From the NCBI GenBank assembly GCA_050485785.1, contig JBJHCA010000023.1:1-39373 (forward strand): a stretch of DNA of 39,373 nt, written 5' to 3'. A program made the translations under genes and the position numbers. The stretch is from JBJHCA01 sp050485785 (GTDB lineage: Bacteria > Bacteroidota > Bacteroidia > Chitinophagales > Saprospiraceae). This document shows, in pieces, positions 1-9,290 of the stretch; the stretch's first letter is position 1, and every line of letters begins with the position of its first letter. The notes below the pieces were generated by a model. The model searched no databases and was not told the origin of the DNA. It was given only the letters and a program-made list of their open reading frames with translations.

Positions 1-237
1 GCTTTGTGCCGGCCTGAGGTATTAACTTTCGCGTGGCCGTTTCCGGTTCGAACTTGAGCCGTATTGCACAAAACCGCGTTGCAGGGTTTAGTTTTCATAG
101 CAATAGGTTTAAAGAATTAATCAAAAATGAGATCGAACTTCGCAATGGCTCCTGTCTATTCCGTTGGCTGCCGGGGGGAAGGACAGTTGACCTTTGCATA
201 AAAAACCGGTAAAACGTTTTACGCGATAAATGTATAA
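1..237. other. Left edge, no gene seen
   Basis: I see no credible coding region, RNA gene or strong hairpin here. A short T-arm-like string near 45-53 does not fold as a tRNA. Confidence 0.4.
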
Positions 238-513
238 TCAGTCAATCCGGGAATTCCGGATTGAGGTATTTTCATCCGAACTTTTACTGACAAATCCGAA
301 ATAAAACCGGGTTTCATGGGTATAATAGTAGCACTGACGCGCACTACAGTATTCAATCGGACCACCCATGTCTTTCATCAGATTGATCATTTCAAACAAA
401 GTGCTTTTGCTGACGCCAAGTCTTTGTGCCAGTTCATTGGGTCTGCCCGTGGCTTTTCGCCGTATCAGACCGTCACAGCGCTCAAGGAGCAAAGCTTTTT
501 CGTGTAGACGCAT
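238..513 (-). CDS. Small helix-turn-helix DNA-binding protein
   Basis: A 91-residue protein, probably a transcriptional regulator. Residues about 8-45 read as a winged-helix/HTH_11-type unit (GRPNELAQRLGVSKSTLFEM, with the recognition helix around SKSTLFEMI). A short wing-like stretch rich in Tyr follows (CYYYTHETRFYFGF). There is no effector or dimerisation domain, so it is a bare DNA-binding module. It stands alone on the minus strand. The upstream region at 547-586 holds direct and inverted copies of one short motif, which suggests autoregulation. I recognise the type of small HTH protein common in Bacteroidota but cannot name a target. The family call is fairly safe; the role is inference. 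Confidence 0.65.
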   Translation of the reverse strand: MRLHEKALLLERCDGLIRRKATGRPNELAQRLGVSKSTLFEMINLMKDMGGPIEYCSARQCYYYTHETRFYFGFVSKSSDENTSIRNSRID

Positions 514-546
514 ATCTTTTAATTTTTATGTGAAAAAATATTTTCT

Positions 547-586
547 ACATCTCTAAAATCACATGTTTTAGATGTTGACATCTCTA
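547..586. promoter_or_regulatory. Repeat cluster upstream of the HTH gene, possible operator
   Basis: ACATCTCTA occurs twice in direct orientation (547-555 and 578-586), with an inverted relative, TTTTAGATGT, between them (566-575). The cluster lies 34-73 bases upstream of the HTH start codon, where an operator would be expected. No binding evidence exists; this is pattern only. Confidence 0.35.
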
Positions 587-959
587 TTATTTTGATTTTT
601 TCTGGTTAGCCCCAATTTTATACCGCCCTGAAAGCGATAGATAAATATTCAATAATTCTATCTTAAAAATCAATAGCCTTTATAAGATTGCGCGGTAAAT
701 TGCAGGAATTTATTTGTGGCTGGGTGTAATGCCATGAATGTAATATGCTGGTTTACACACACATACATGCCGGATGAGTGGAATAAAAAAAATTTATTTT
801 TTTAACTTGTACTTTGGGAAGAAGATGCGATACCCGCACATGCGGCTGTTGCTGAACAGATCAATTTACTCATTATGACCGGTTACACCTCATTGGAGGA
901 TTGAGGTATTATGCTGATCCCTGCAAACAGTCTACTGTCAGAATCAGATTATTCTTTCT
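587..959. other. Gene-poor AT-rich intergenic stretch
   Basis: No open frame of useful length is present on either strand; only 16-17 codon frames occur. A promoter-like TACTTTGG lies near 820 with nothing recognisable after it. I see no RNA fold I can defend. Confidence 0.4.
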
Positions 960-997
960 AAAAAAACACCTGCATTTTTACAATGCAAAAACTGCAG
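960..997 (-). terminator. Rho-independent terminator after tRNA-Val
   Basis: Read on the minus strand, CTGCA and TTTTT (one bulged G between them) pair with AAAAA and TGCAG across a 7-base loop. GTG and a run of seven T follow. It sits 31 bases beyond the tRNA 3' end in the right orientation, so it probably ends the tRNA transcript and possibly the addAB transcript too. Confidence 0.65.
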
Positions 998-1028
998 TTA
1001 AGGGTCAACAACTGTAAAACAAAATTTG

Positions 1029-1103
1029 TCGGAACGACTGGATTCGAACCAGTGACCTCCGCCCTGTCAAGGCGGCGCTCTAAACCAACTGAGCTACGCT
1101 CCG
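1029..1103 (-). tRNA. tRNA-Val (anticodon GAC)
   Basis: A full cloverleaf can be drawn on the minus strand. The acceptor stem is CGGAGCG/CGTTCCG (one G-U), the D stem GCTC/GAGC, and the anticodon stem CCGCC/GGCGG around the loop TTGACAG. The T arm is ACTGG-TTCGAAT-CCAGT. The anticodon is GAC, which reads the valine codon GUC. The plus-strand string resembles a tRNA-Asp anticodon (CTGTCAA), but the T-loop orientation fixes the gene on the minus strand. The 3' CCA is not encoded. It lies 89 bases after addB. Confidence 0.93.
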
Positions 1104-1192
1104 AACAAAAAGTGATGCAAAATAAAAAAAATCTTCCGACACTTTCCGGGAAATTTATCCCCTCAGCACTTTAAGTACTACCCGGCATCTGC

Positions 1193-3940
1193 TCAGCGCT
1201 TGCATATCACCCGGTAGGGGCAATAAGTGCAAACGCTGCGGTTGGGAGTCTGACTGATGTGGACCCCGGGGGAAAGCATGATGCTCAACTGGTTAAAGAG
1301 CTGCTCTTCAAAGGCGTCTATCTGATCCTGATTGATGGCGGTGAGCTTGTCCACGATCACCCGGGTTTTACCTGCCTCTATGCCCCGTGCCGGATACACG
1401 TGTACTTCGGCAATGTCGGCAGTTTGCTCACAGCGCTGATACAGCCAGGCATAAAACAGCGTTTGCAGGGCATACTGATTGTTCCTGCCGTCGGGCAGCA
1501 TGATATTCTGTGTGCTTCCGTTATTCAACTGTGTCCCATATACTACTCCCGACTTGTAATCGATGATGCGCAGGCTCTTATCGGTGCGGTCAACCCGATC
1601 GATAAAACCCTTAAAATTGACCCGGGCGCCGTCCCATTCAAAGCTGTGTTCCAGCCTTTGCTCCAGACTTACCGGACTGAATGCTTCAAACGGCCGGCGC
1701 TTAAAATCGTGATCCAGCATTCTGCTCACCAGATTCTGCATGGCATGCATATAGAACAGGTGTTTACCCGTATCCTTCATCGCAGCGGGAATGTTCAGCA
1801 ATTGAGGATACACCGAATTCAATATTTCCCCGGCCTTGCGGCGCAATTCCTTTTCCATGGCTGCGGTAACTATCTGCCCGGTGTATTCCCCGTACAGCGT
1901 TTCCATCACTTTGTGGACAATGTTGCCAATATCCCTGGCTTCAATTTCTTCCGTGGGCTCATCAGCTTCCCTGAAGCCGTGAATGTTTTGCAGGGCATAC
2001 CTCAGGCGGCATGAAAGCCAGGTATTGAGGCCGGAATAGCTCATGGACTCTGCCAGTTGGTTGCGGACTTTCTCCGTAAACTCACCGGTGGCTTCCCATT
2101 CAATTACGTGGCCGGGCTCCGCCGTCCGGCCCGGGTTTACATGATGCCGGCTAACCTGCCAGTGCTCAGGATGCATGCCCAGCATCAGCCTGCGAACCCA
2201 CCGTGAAGGTTCCGAGCCACCCAGTCCGTCATGGTGTTCGTTGTAAAACAGATGAACCTGCTCAGCACTGCCCAGCAACTGCCAGAACAAATACTCCTGT
2301 ACTTTCACCTGCTCTTCAATGCCCGGCAACTTGTACCAAGAGCGAAGCGTGTAGGGCAGCAGACTCTGAAAACTCACCACCGGCAGCAAACCATCGCCTG
2401 CCTGCGCTACAATCAGGTGCTTAAACCAGAGGTTGGCCATTTCAAACAGACCCAGCACCTGCATGCCTTCCAGCGGTTCCCCTCTCAGATTGATCCGCGA
2501 ATCCTGTAAGATCCGCTGCAGAAAGTTGAGAAAAAACGCCGGCGACCAGGCATCCTCCTGTCCGGCCAACACCTCCCTGAAACGCCTGATACGGGTAAAC
2601 AGGCTGTATGCCGCAGCGCTGTCTGCTTCATCCACGGTGTTGGGATAGATCAGCCGGATGAGTTCAAGGCAGCGGTCTGCCAGTTCAAACTTTTGTGTAC
2701 AAGGCAACAGCAGCGAATTCCAGGGCTCGGGTATGGCTTTCCAGTGGCGATCGGGCTCCAGGTAAAGCGGATTGTGTTCAAAGGCCGGCATCCGTCCCGG
2801 CCGGCTGCCGCCCTGTATCAGATGATGGCTGAAGAAGTCTGCAACCCGGCGTGCAGCTATTACGCCGTTGGGTTTCCATGCCTCCTGTACGCGAATGAAT
2901 CTCCGCAACAGGGCAAACACGGAGGTATCCACTACCGACAAACCCATGGATACGTTCACTTTGCCAACCGATTCCGGCAATACCTGCAGCAAAGGAAGCA
3001 GCAAACCCTGTCCCGGTATCAGGATTCCCGTTTCACGGTATTCATTCTCCGGAATGTGCCTTATGACTGATGCAAGCCCCTGAAACTGAATATGCGTGCC
3101 CGATACATTGTACAGGTGAACGTTCTTTATTCCTTGCTCCGGCCGGTAAACAACCGATCTCGCCTTCACATGCTCAGCAAAAGCTTTCAGCGGCAATTCG
3201 GTGTCCAGTTCCCGGGCCTCGCTCTCATCCGGCATGTTCCAGATATACCGCACATTGCCAAACCTCCGCAGGATGGTCTGTTCTGCCCGGCTCATCCTGT
3301 AAAATCCCACGGCATATACTGCCCGGTAAGGATTGCTGAGGGCCTGTTGATCATCCGTGGCCATATTGCGAAACATCATGCCCATGGTAGTGAGTCCCTG
3401 CTTCCTGAGGCCGGCGTGAAAATTTCGGTACAGTGTTCCCAGGTTACCCCAAATACTGCTTAGGTCAAACACATTTTCCGTCTGCCTCAGTCTGCTGATC
3501 ATTGCGCTGATCTCTTCACCGGCCTCCTCAGGCAACAGCTCGTGGTCCGCATTCAGTGCATCCAGCAGTTCAAAACATTGTCCGGTATCGGTCAGTGCCC
3601 TGTCGAGCAGATCAAAATCGCTGAGAATCTGTTTGCCCAGCGGGTAAAACCGGTCAAAAGCCTCATCAAAGCCCATGGCTTTCCGGCAATGGTAAAGTTG
3701 CATCACCAGGCTCAGTTCATCGGGAACAGCCGCTGAGCTCTCCTTATTCACCAGGCTGTCCATCGTGTGCAGGTGAGGTGCCCACACCGGCTGAGCCGCC
3801 ACATTGGCCAGTGCCCGTTTAAAGAACAAGACATTCCTGTGCGATGGAAACAGGATCAGCAGATCCTTCACATCCGCACCGTGTTCCTTCCATACCGTCT
3901 GCGCAGCAAAGTGTAAAAAATTGTCCCTGGAGTTCTTCAT
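1193..3940 (-). CDS. addB: AddB-type subunit of a helicase-nuclease, PD-(D/E)XK family
   Basis: A 915-residue subunit that would act with AddA in processing double-strand breaks for recombination. The C-terminal nuclease is visible as FIDRVDRTDKSLRIIDYKSG, containing the Asp and the DxK catalytic pair. Four cysteines fit the AddB iron-sulfur site: one in LSCRLRYAL before the nuclease and C904, C907 and C913 in the last 12 residues (CTYCPYRVIC). The N-terminus (DLLILFPSHRNVLFFKRAL) sits where a Walker A would be but has no GxGKT/S, so ATP hydrolysis by this subunit looks lost or absent. It starts 12 bases after addA stops, on the same strand, so the pair is co-transcribed. The nuclease call is strong; the gene name rests on pairing with addA. 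Confidence 0.85.
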   Translation of the reverse strand: MKNSRDNFLHFAAQTVWKEHGADVKDLLILFPSHRNVLFFKRALANVAAQPVWAPHLHTMDSLVNKESSAAVPDELSLVMQLYHCRKAMGFDEAFDRFYPLGKQILSDFDLLDRALTDTGQCFELLDALNADHELLPEEAGEEISAMISRLRQTENVFDLSSIWGNLGTLYRNFHAGLRKQGLTTMGMMFRNMATDDQQALSNPYRAVYAVGFYRMSRAEQTILRRFGNVRYIWNMPDESEARELDTELPLKAFAEHVKARSVVYRPEQGIKNVHLYNVSGTHIQFQGLASVIRHIPENEYRETGILIPGQGLLLPLLQVLPESVGKVNVSMGLSVVDTSVFALLRRFIRVQEAWKPNGVIAARRVADFFSHHLIQGGSRPGRMPAFEHNPLYLEPDRHWKAIPEPWNSLLLPCTQKFELADRCLELIRLIYPNTVDEADSAAAYSLFTRIRRFREVLAGQEDAWSPAFFLNFLQRILQDSRINLRGEPLEGMQVLGLFEMANLWFKHLIVAQAGDGLLPVVSFQSLLPYTLRSWYKLPGIEEQVKVQEYLFWQLLGSAEQVHLFYNEHHDGLGGSEPSRWVRRLMLGMHPEHWQVSRHHVNPGRTAEPGHVIEWEATGEFTEKVRNQLAESMSYSGLNTWLSCRLRYALQNIHGFREADEPTEEIEARDIGNIVHKVMETLYGEYTGQIVTAAMEKELRRKAGEILNSVYPQLLNIPAAMKDTGKHLFYMHAMQNLVSRMLDHDFKRRPFEAFSPVSLEQRLEHSFEWDGARVNFKGFIDRVDRTDKSLRIIDYKSGVVYGTQLNNGSTQNIMLPDGRNNQYALQTLFYAWLYQRCEQTADIAEVHVYPARGIEAGKTRVIVDKLTAINQDQIDAFEEQLFNQLSIMLSPGVHISQTPNRSVCTYCPYRVICKR

Positions 3941-3952
3941 ACTTTGTACACT

Positions 3953-6900
3953 TTACCGGTTCAGGCTTTCTATGGTCATCGTATCCAGGTAAGCCAATTT
4001 GCCGATGATGTTCGGGAATCCCATTTTTTGCAGTAGTTCCATATATTTTTTTAATTGCTCTTTGTGGCGGTCGCTGCCGCTCCCGGTTTTAAAGTCAATC
4101 ACTGTGGTTACTCCCCCGCTGTACACCACCCTGTCAGGCCTGTAGGCCTTCCCGTCAATTTCTATGATCTCCCGCTCGGCATATACCTCTGCATGGGGAT
4201 CAAACCAGGGTTTCACCCTTTCATCGTTCAGGAATGTTTCAATCACCGGTCTTATGTCGGTGATGCTTTCATTGCTTATTACGCCGGCTTCACGCAATTC
4301 AGCCAGGCATTTATCCAGCGAAGCTGCATCCTTCAGGTGCTCCAAAACTGCATGCACCAAGATACCGCGTGATCCAGGCTGATCCGGTTCCGCTTCCACG
4401 GGCAGAGGCTTAAAATGCCAGGCTCCGGCCCTGAGTGTTTGCCTCCTGATACTAACCGGCACATCCAGTGTTGTGGTATCATCCGTTGGTTCTTCTTTAG
4501 GGTATGGCCCGGCCATAACATCGCCTGATACATAAGAATCTTCGTAAATACCGGACGGCTCCATACTGCCGGGCATACTCTCCAGAATAAGGTCACCGTA
4601 GCAATATGGGCTATTCCCGGTCTTCCGCTCTCTGGCGGCCAACAGCAGATGCTGGCCGGGTCTTGTAGTGGCCACGTACAGCAGGTTAATCTGATCGATA
4701 ATGTTGAGCAGGTATTCATCAACATAGGTATTTCTGAACAAGGAGTCCTCAAGGTTCCTGTTCATTTTTACAGGCACCGTACCCAGTACTTCCAACAGTG
4801 GATTATTGCCCGTATTGACGTATATATTCCCTTTAAACTCTCCTTCAACCGGGGCGGTGGTAAAGGGGACAATCACCACGGGCCACTCAAGCCCTTTAGC
4901 ACTGTGGATGGTGAGCACCTGCATGGCATCCATGCTCTTGTCCGGGGGTATTCCCAGTCCGGCTCTGCGCTCATCCCACCATGCAGAAAACATAGCCGGT
5001 TCGTTGCCAAACTCCAGCTCAAACTTGCGCACCGTATCCATAAAGGCCAGCCAATAGACGGGTGCAGTGTTTTCGTATCCAGCCAGTTTAACTAATCCTG
5101 CAAACCACTCCGATAAAGTACTGACCGGCTGCTTCAGGTAATTAAGCCAGGCTTCGGGGATTTCCTGCAAAGGTTCAGGGGTGTTGAAAATGCTGTCGCC
5201 TTCGCTGCTCCGCCCGTCCAGGCATTCCCTGAGCCATATCGTCAAAGCCTGCAATGACCGGTCTGAGGGGTTTTGCCTGTATTTCCACAAGCTGATCAGC
5301 CACTGAACCAATTCGCTGTTTTCCAGCAAAAACCCCTTATCCGATACAGCCCTGTATTTTTGTCCGCCGGCTACATCTTCGTCCCATCGGGCAAACCACT
5401 CCATCAGCCATCTCACCTCCTTGTTATCCCGCACAAGCAGGGCAATGTCAGCACAGCTGAATCCCTGCTTAAAAAGTCGGTCGAGCTGCGCTTTTAGCCA
5501 GGCCTGCATCACCGAATCGGTGTCTTTGCGGTCATCAGGCAATTGGGCACTGAGCCGGGTGATCAACACGGATCCATGCTTGTCCCCGTCTGCCCTTGAA
5601 GTTTGGCTTACATTGCTGTAAATGTCGCCAAAGGCTTTAACGTATTCGTGATCCCCATAAGCTTTCATAAATTCGCTGAAGACTTTCAGTTTGACCGCAT
5701 CGTAGAAATTGTTGTTGAAATCAACGATTTGCTCGGCACTCCGCCAATTGTCGGCCAGGGATTCACTGTTGGGATAAAAATGAGCAAAATCCCGTTGTAC
5801 GGTATGATGCATCAGTCGCCAGTCGCTGTTTCGCCAACGGTAAATACTCTGCTTGATGTCACCCACCACCATGGAATAGCGGCCTTCGGCCAGGCTGTTT
5901 TCCATCAGAGGCTTCATGCCCAGCCACTGCAGGCGGGATGTATCCTGAAATTCATCCACCAGAAGATGGTGGTATTTTTCACCGCTTTTCTCATACAGCA
6001 AATTCACATTGGCATCATTCAATGCAGTGGCCACCAGTTCATTGGCCGATGAGATCAGCATGATATCGTTGTCTGTGCAGTACTCCTCAATATGGCTTTG
6101 AAGAAACCTGAGTGCAACATAGGTGCGGATGTTCTCCCTTACGGCGCGATAGGCTATCCATTGGGGAAGCTCATCCATTATTATCCCTTGCAGTTCATCA
6201 TACAATGGGATCAGCTCATTCTCCAGTTGGATCAGCATTGTGTCATTCACCTTTTGATTATTCCTTTTTGAAGGGAACAACTTGTTCACATCCTTGTCAA
6301 ACTGCATCACGCGTTTACTGGCTTTAATGGCCAGCAAGTCTTTCTCCTCATTGATCCACAGTCCTACAACTCCTTTGTCTGAATAGCTGAATTCACTGAG
6401 ATCCAAATCCAGTTTCTGTAGCAGATTTTTCACTGCCTGCCTGTTCCCGTTCAGTTTCCCGTCAATGCTGTCCAGTTCTGCACTGATCTCCCGGAGGGTT
6501 TGACTCACCTGTTCCGGGTTTGCTTCTGATCCGTCATTGGCTGCACGGTATTGTTCTGAAAACAATTCAATGCCCAGGTCTGCGAGCTGTCCCCGGATAT
6601 TCCAGTTCTTGTCCCGCTCCAGGTTTTCGCTTACCCAGTCAACAATCCATTGGTACTCTGTTGATTCGGTCATGAGTTGTTCGAGCATCCGGTCGATGGC
6701 ATGCAAAAGAACAGTGTACTGATTGAGCTCAACGGTATAGGGATGATGTCGTCCCAATTCGCGCTGAAACTGCCGGATCACCTTTTGAAAAAAACTGTCG
6801 ATGGTACTGACACTGAACCCGTGATAATGCCTGATCAGATACCTAAGGCACTGTTTTGCACGCCGGGCAAGAGTTGGGTATCCATGTTGGTTCAGTATAT

Positions 6901-7138
6901 CCGCCAGAACATCTTGTTGTGGATCGGATCCGATCTTTTCGTTTTGATCAGCAATGGAGCGAAGCAGAGCCAGTATCCTGGACTTCATTTCGGCAGTAGC
7001 CTTATTGGTGAAGGTCATTGCCAGCACGGAAGCCGCTGAGGCGGGGTCTTCATCTTGCAGGCACAAGTTCACAAATTCCCGGGTCAGCCGGTAAGTTTTT
7101 CCGGAACCCGCAGAAGCAGAAAGGATGGTAAGGGGCAT
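3953..7138 (-). CDS. addA: AddA-type UvrD-like helicase-nuclease
   Basis: A 1061-residue UvrD/Rep superfamily 1 helicase with a C-terminal PD-(D/E)XK nuclease, the ATP-driven subunit of AddAB. Helicase motifs appear in order: Walker A ASAGSGKT at residues 8-15, motif Ia TFTNKATAEMK, Walker B LLVDEFQDT, motif III VVGDIKQSIYRWR, motif V TIHSAKGLEWPVV and motif VI LLYVATTRP. The nuclease domain near the end shows YRPDRVV followed by VIDFKTG. The length is a little shorter than Bacillus AddA. The start is fixed by the Walker A close to the N-terminus. It follows the HARE/alpha-CTD-like gene by 41 bases and precedes addB by 12, giving a three-gene leftward operon. Confidence 0.92.
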   Translation of the reverse strand: MPLTILSASAGSGKTYRLTREFVNLCLQDEDPASAASVLAMTFTNKATAEMKSRILALLRSIADQNEKIGSDPQQDVLADILNQHGYPTLARRAKQCLRYLIRHYHGFSVSTIDSFFQKVIRQFQRELGRHHPYTVELNQYTVLLHAIDRMLEQLMTESTEYQWIVDWVSENLERDKNWNIRGQLADLGIELFSEQYRAANDGSEANPEQVSQTLREISAELDSIDGKLNGNRQAVKNLLQKLDLDLSEFSYSDKGVVGLWINEEKDLLAIKASKRVMQFDKDVNKLFPSKRNNQKVNDTMLIQLENELIPLYDELQGIIMDELPQWIAYRAVRENIRTYVALRFLQSHIEEYCTDNDIMLISSANELVATALNDANVNLLYEKSGEKYHHLLVDEFQDTSRLQWLGMKPLMENSLAEGRYSMVVGDIKQSIYRWRNSDWRLMHHTVQRDFAHFYPNSESLADNWRSAEQIVDFNNNFYDAVKLKVFSEFMKAYGDHEYVKAFGDIYSNVSQTSRADGDKHGSVLITRLSAQLPDDRKDTDSVMQAWLKAQLDRLFKQGFSCADIALLVRDNKEVRWLMEWFARWDEDVAGGQKYRAVSDKGFLLENSELVQWLISLWKYRQNPSDRSLQALTIWLRECLDGRSSEGDSIFNTPEPLQEIPEAWLNYLKQPVSTLSEWFAGLVKLAGYENTAPVYWLAFMDTVRKFELEFGNEPAMFSAWWDERRAGLGIPPDKSMDAMQVLTIHSAKGLEWPVVIVPFTTAPVEGEFKGNIYVNTGNNPLLEVLGTVPVKMNRNLEDSLFRNTYVDEYLLNIIDQINLLYVATTRPGQHLLLAARERKTGNSPYCYGDLILESMPGSMEPSGIYEDSYVSGDVMAGPYPKEEPTDDTTTLDVPVSIRRQTLRAGAWHFKPLPVEAEPDQPGSRGILVHAVLEHLKDAASLDKCLAELREAGVISNESITDIRPVIETFLNDERVKPWFDPHAEVYAEREIIEIDGKAYRPDRVVYSGGVTTVIDFKTGSGSDRHKEQLKKYMELLQKMGFPNIIGKLAYLDTMTIESLNR

Positions 7139-7179
7139 GTAACCAGTTTGAGGGCTGAAGTTAACCAGAATTGACGTAT

Positions 7180-9199
7180 CTACATCAGCAAACCGTTGTG
7201 ATCGGACACCTTGCCACCGGCTTCTGCCCTGGCAATGGCGTATTCAATCTGAATCGGTTCCAGGCCGTACTTTCGGGACAGCTTGTGAACGGTTTCGATT
7301 TTATTGACCGGACCATTGTCTTTGATGTAGTGAGTGATCATGGCCTCCGTTTCGGGAGTAAGGTGTTCAAATTTAACCCGATCTTTGGGATAAGTTTTTT
7401 GGTGAAGCCCGATAAACTGCCCCGGAAAAAATCTGAACCGATCCTCGGGATCGTTCCTGAGTACTTCCATCATGGCTTCCAGGGCAATGGTAGAATTCAG
7501 GTTGATATAGCGCACAATATCAAAAGCATGTCTGGGCATCGGCGAATATTCCAGTAAACTTTCCACCCCTGCCAGTACCTCTCCTGACTTGATTCTGACG
7601 GCAAATTCATCCCACTTTTTGAGGCCGTAAACACCGGGGCCACCGGTTCTGACGAAAATATCGCGCTCTCTGGCCAGGGTTGCTCTAACACNNNNNNNNN
7701 NCTCTAACACTGCTCGATTTGACTTTAATATCGGGAAACTGCCTGCATATTGCTTCATATACTTCCTCTACTTCCATGGGAGCGTTATGCTCATTCAATA
7801 CCGCTTCTATGTATTGAACAAGGTTTCGCCGGGAATTATCTTCCAGCTCAATCCATTGTCCTTCCCCTAAACTAACTTTCAAATAGTTATCAAGAACTTC
7901 CGCCAACAGCCTTAGAAGATGAGCCTGCTGTTTCACACTGCGATCCGGCCACCAGCTAAACAGGCTGCTCAGGTCATACTGCCGGGTCTCTTTGCGCCGG
8001 GTTCGCTTCAGTTTTTTGATGAGACCGCACATTTCCTCCAAGTCCACGGCATCAGCCGTTTCATGGTCAAGCAACCAGTAAACATCGCTCAATTCAACCA
8101 GTGGATCAGGAAAAATTACTGCTGCCCTTTCAGATAATCCCCATGCAATCAGCGCCTGAAACTGGAATGATTGTTGAGATTCAGCGGGCAGTCCGGCAGC
8201 CTCAAACATCTTCCTGTCGATCTTTTTAAAGTGCTCATGCCCAAGAAACAAGGCAGGAAACCATTGCGGGGCATTACTGATAAAATGGGCAACAGGCTCC
8301 AGAGATGTCTTGATCCGTTCGGGGAGTTCATTGACGATCTGACTTGTTCTTAGTACGGAGAGCTGCAATTGTGCAGCGAGGTTTTTAAAGGTGAGTTTTT
8401 CTCTTTTTCGATCCCATGATATTAGATGCTCAAGTGCACGTAATCGACTGGGCCCAAGTTCAGAAGATTGTTTTAGCACCGGCATAGCTATATTGAAAAG
8501 ATTAATTCTCCCCTGAACATCGCTCAAATATTGCCCAGGCTGAACAATGTCCCAATTCACTTCAAAAAACCTGTGCAGCAATATGTGTACTGCATGTTGT
8601 CTGTTACTGACAACCAATTGTGCATAGTTTGTAGCCTCAGTAGCAAAATCGCGCATTTCGGTACGCGTTTGCCTGCCCACACCGGTAAGGGAATCTGCTC
8701 TGAAAAGTATGGTTTCCCATGCTTGCCTGTTTATCCACGACTGTCCAAATACTTCGTTCAATATCCGGCTGGTTCTGGCACTATACGAATCTGACAAAAA
8801 GTGGGCATACCAGTCAAACAAATGCCTGGCCTCAGTACTGTCAAGCTGGTCAATAGCTTCAATGATAGCTGCCTTGCGGCTTAAAACAGACATTTCCCGG
8901 CCGGCAACATCTGAGGGCAATCGTTTGTCCTCTGCATGGCCACGCTCAGAGGACAATTTTTCCATGAAGGCCACCAATTCCTGTTGTGTTCTCAGACCGC
9001 ATCCTTTTAAATCGAGCAATGTGCCATGCTCAGCAAAATAATCGATCAAGTCCCCGAGTGTATTGAATCCGTTGATACGGCAAACATTGTAAGCTTTGTA
9101 ACTGATCTGAAGGGTAGAATAAAGCAGTTCAATGCTTACCGAGTCATTTTGCACACTCTCAGGCTGCCACAAACTACTTCTATATTGCCTTTTAGTCAT
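7180..9199 (-). CDS. Multi-domain DNA-binding protein with HhH, HTH and HARE-HTH-like modules (interrupted by a scaffold gap)
   Basis: The gene is interrupted by ten N at 7692-7701. Nine bases on each side of the N are identical; collapsing them and removing the N gives an uninterrupted 666-residue frame. Residues about 20-83 resemble the RNAP alpha C-terminal domain (YKAYNVCRINGFNTLGDL, then LLDLKGCGLRTQQEL). A second helix-hairpin-helix is likely near 170-185 (LTGVGRQTRTEM). Residues 261-296 read as a sigma region 4-like HTH (LTFKNLAAQLQLSVLRTSQI). Residues about 460-520 fit a HARE-HTH domain ending RTGGPGVYGLKKW, and a second diverged copy may follow (RFFPGQFIGL). No enzymatic domain is visible. 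It probably binds DNA or RNA polymerase. It heads the addAB operon. Domain calls are by eye; the function is unknown. Confidence 0.7.
7692..7701. other. Scaffold gap (10 N) with duplicated flanks
   Basis: The sequence CTCTAACAC ends the left contig (7683-7691) and also begins the right one (7702-7710). The contigs therefore overlap by nine bases and probably nothing is missing. Removing 19 bases keeps the surrounding gene in frame (2001 bases, 667 codons with the stop). Confidence 0.85.
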
Positions 9200-9290
9200 T
9201 GATATTAAACCAGTTAACGAAATACTTCACTAAAATTAGCAAAAGTTTCGCATTATATGGCAATAATGGTATGGTTTTTTCCAAAAACAG

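Noticed and set aside
40..62. T-loop-like GGTTCGAAC near the left edge, possible tRNA remnant or att site
   Set aside because: The flanking bases do not form a T stem and there is no other tRNA arm. Similarity to the tRNA-Val 3' end is limited to the universal loop.
259..910. A 13-base string GGATTGAGGTATT present twice (about 258 and 898)
   Set aside because: Repeats of this length are expected by chance in a window of this size, and the flanks do not match.
1040..1075. Reading the tRNA as plus-strand tRNA-Asp (GTC)
   Set aside because: The T-loop and D-loop consensus orient the gene on the minus strand, which gives anticodon GAC (Val).
7180..9199. Two truncated genes or a frameshifted pseudogene at the N gap
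   Set aside because: The duplicated 9-base flanks restore a single open frame of a sensible length.
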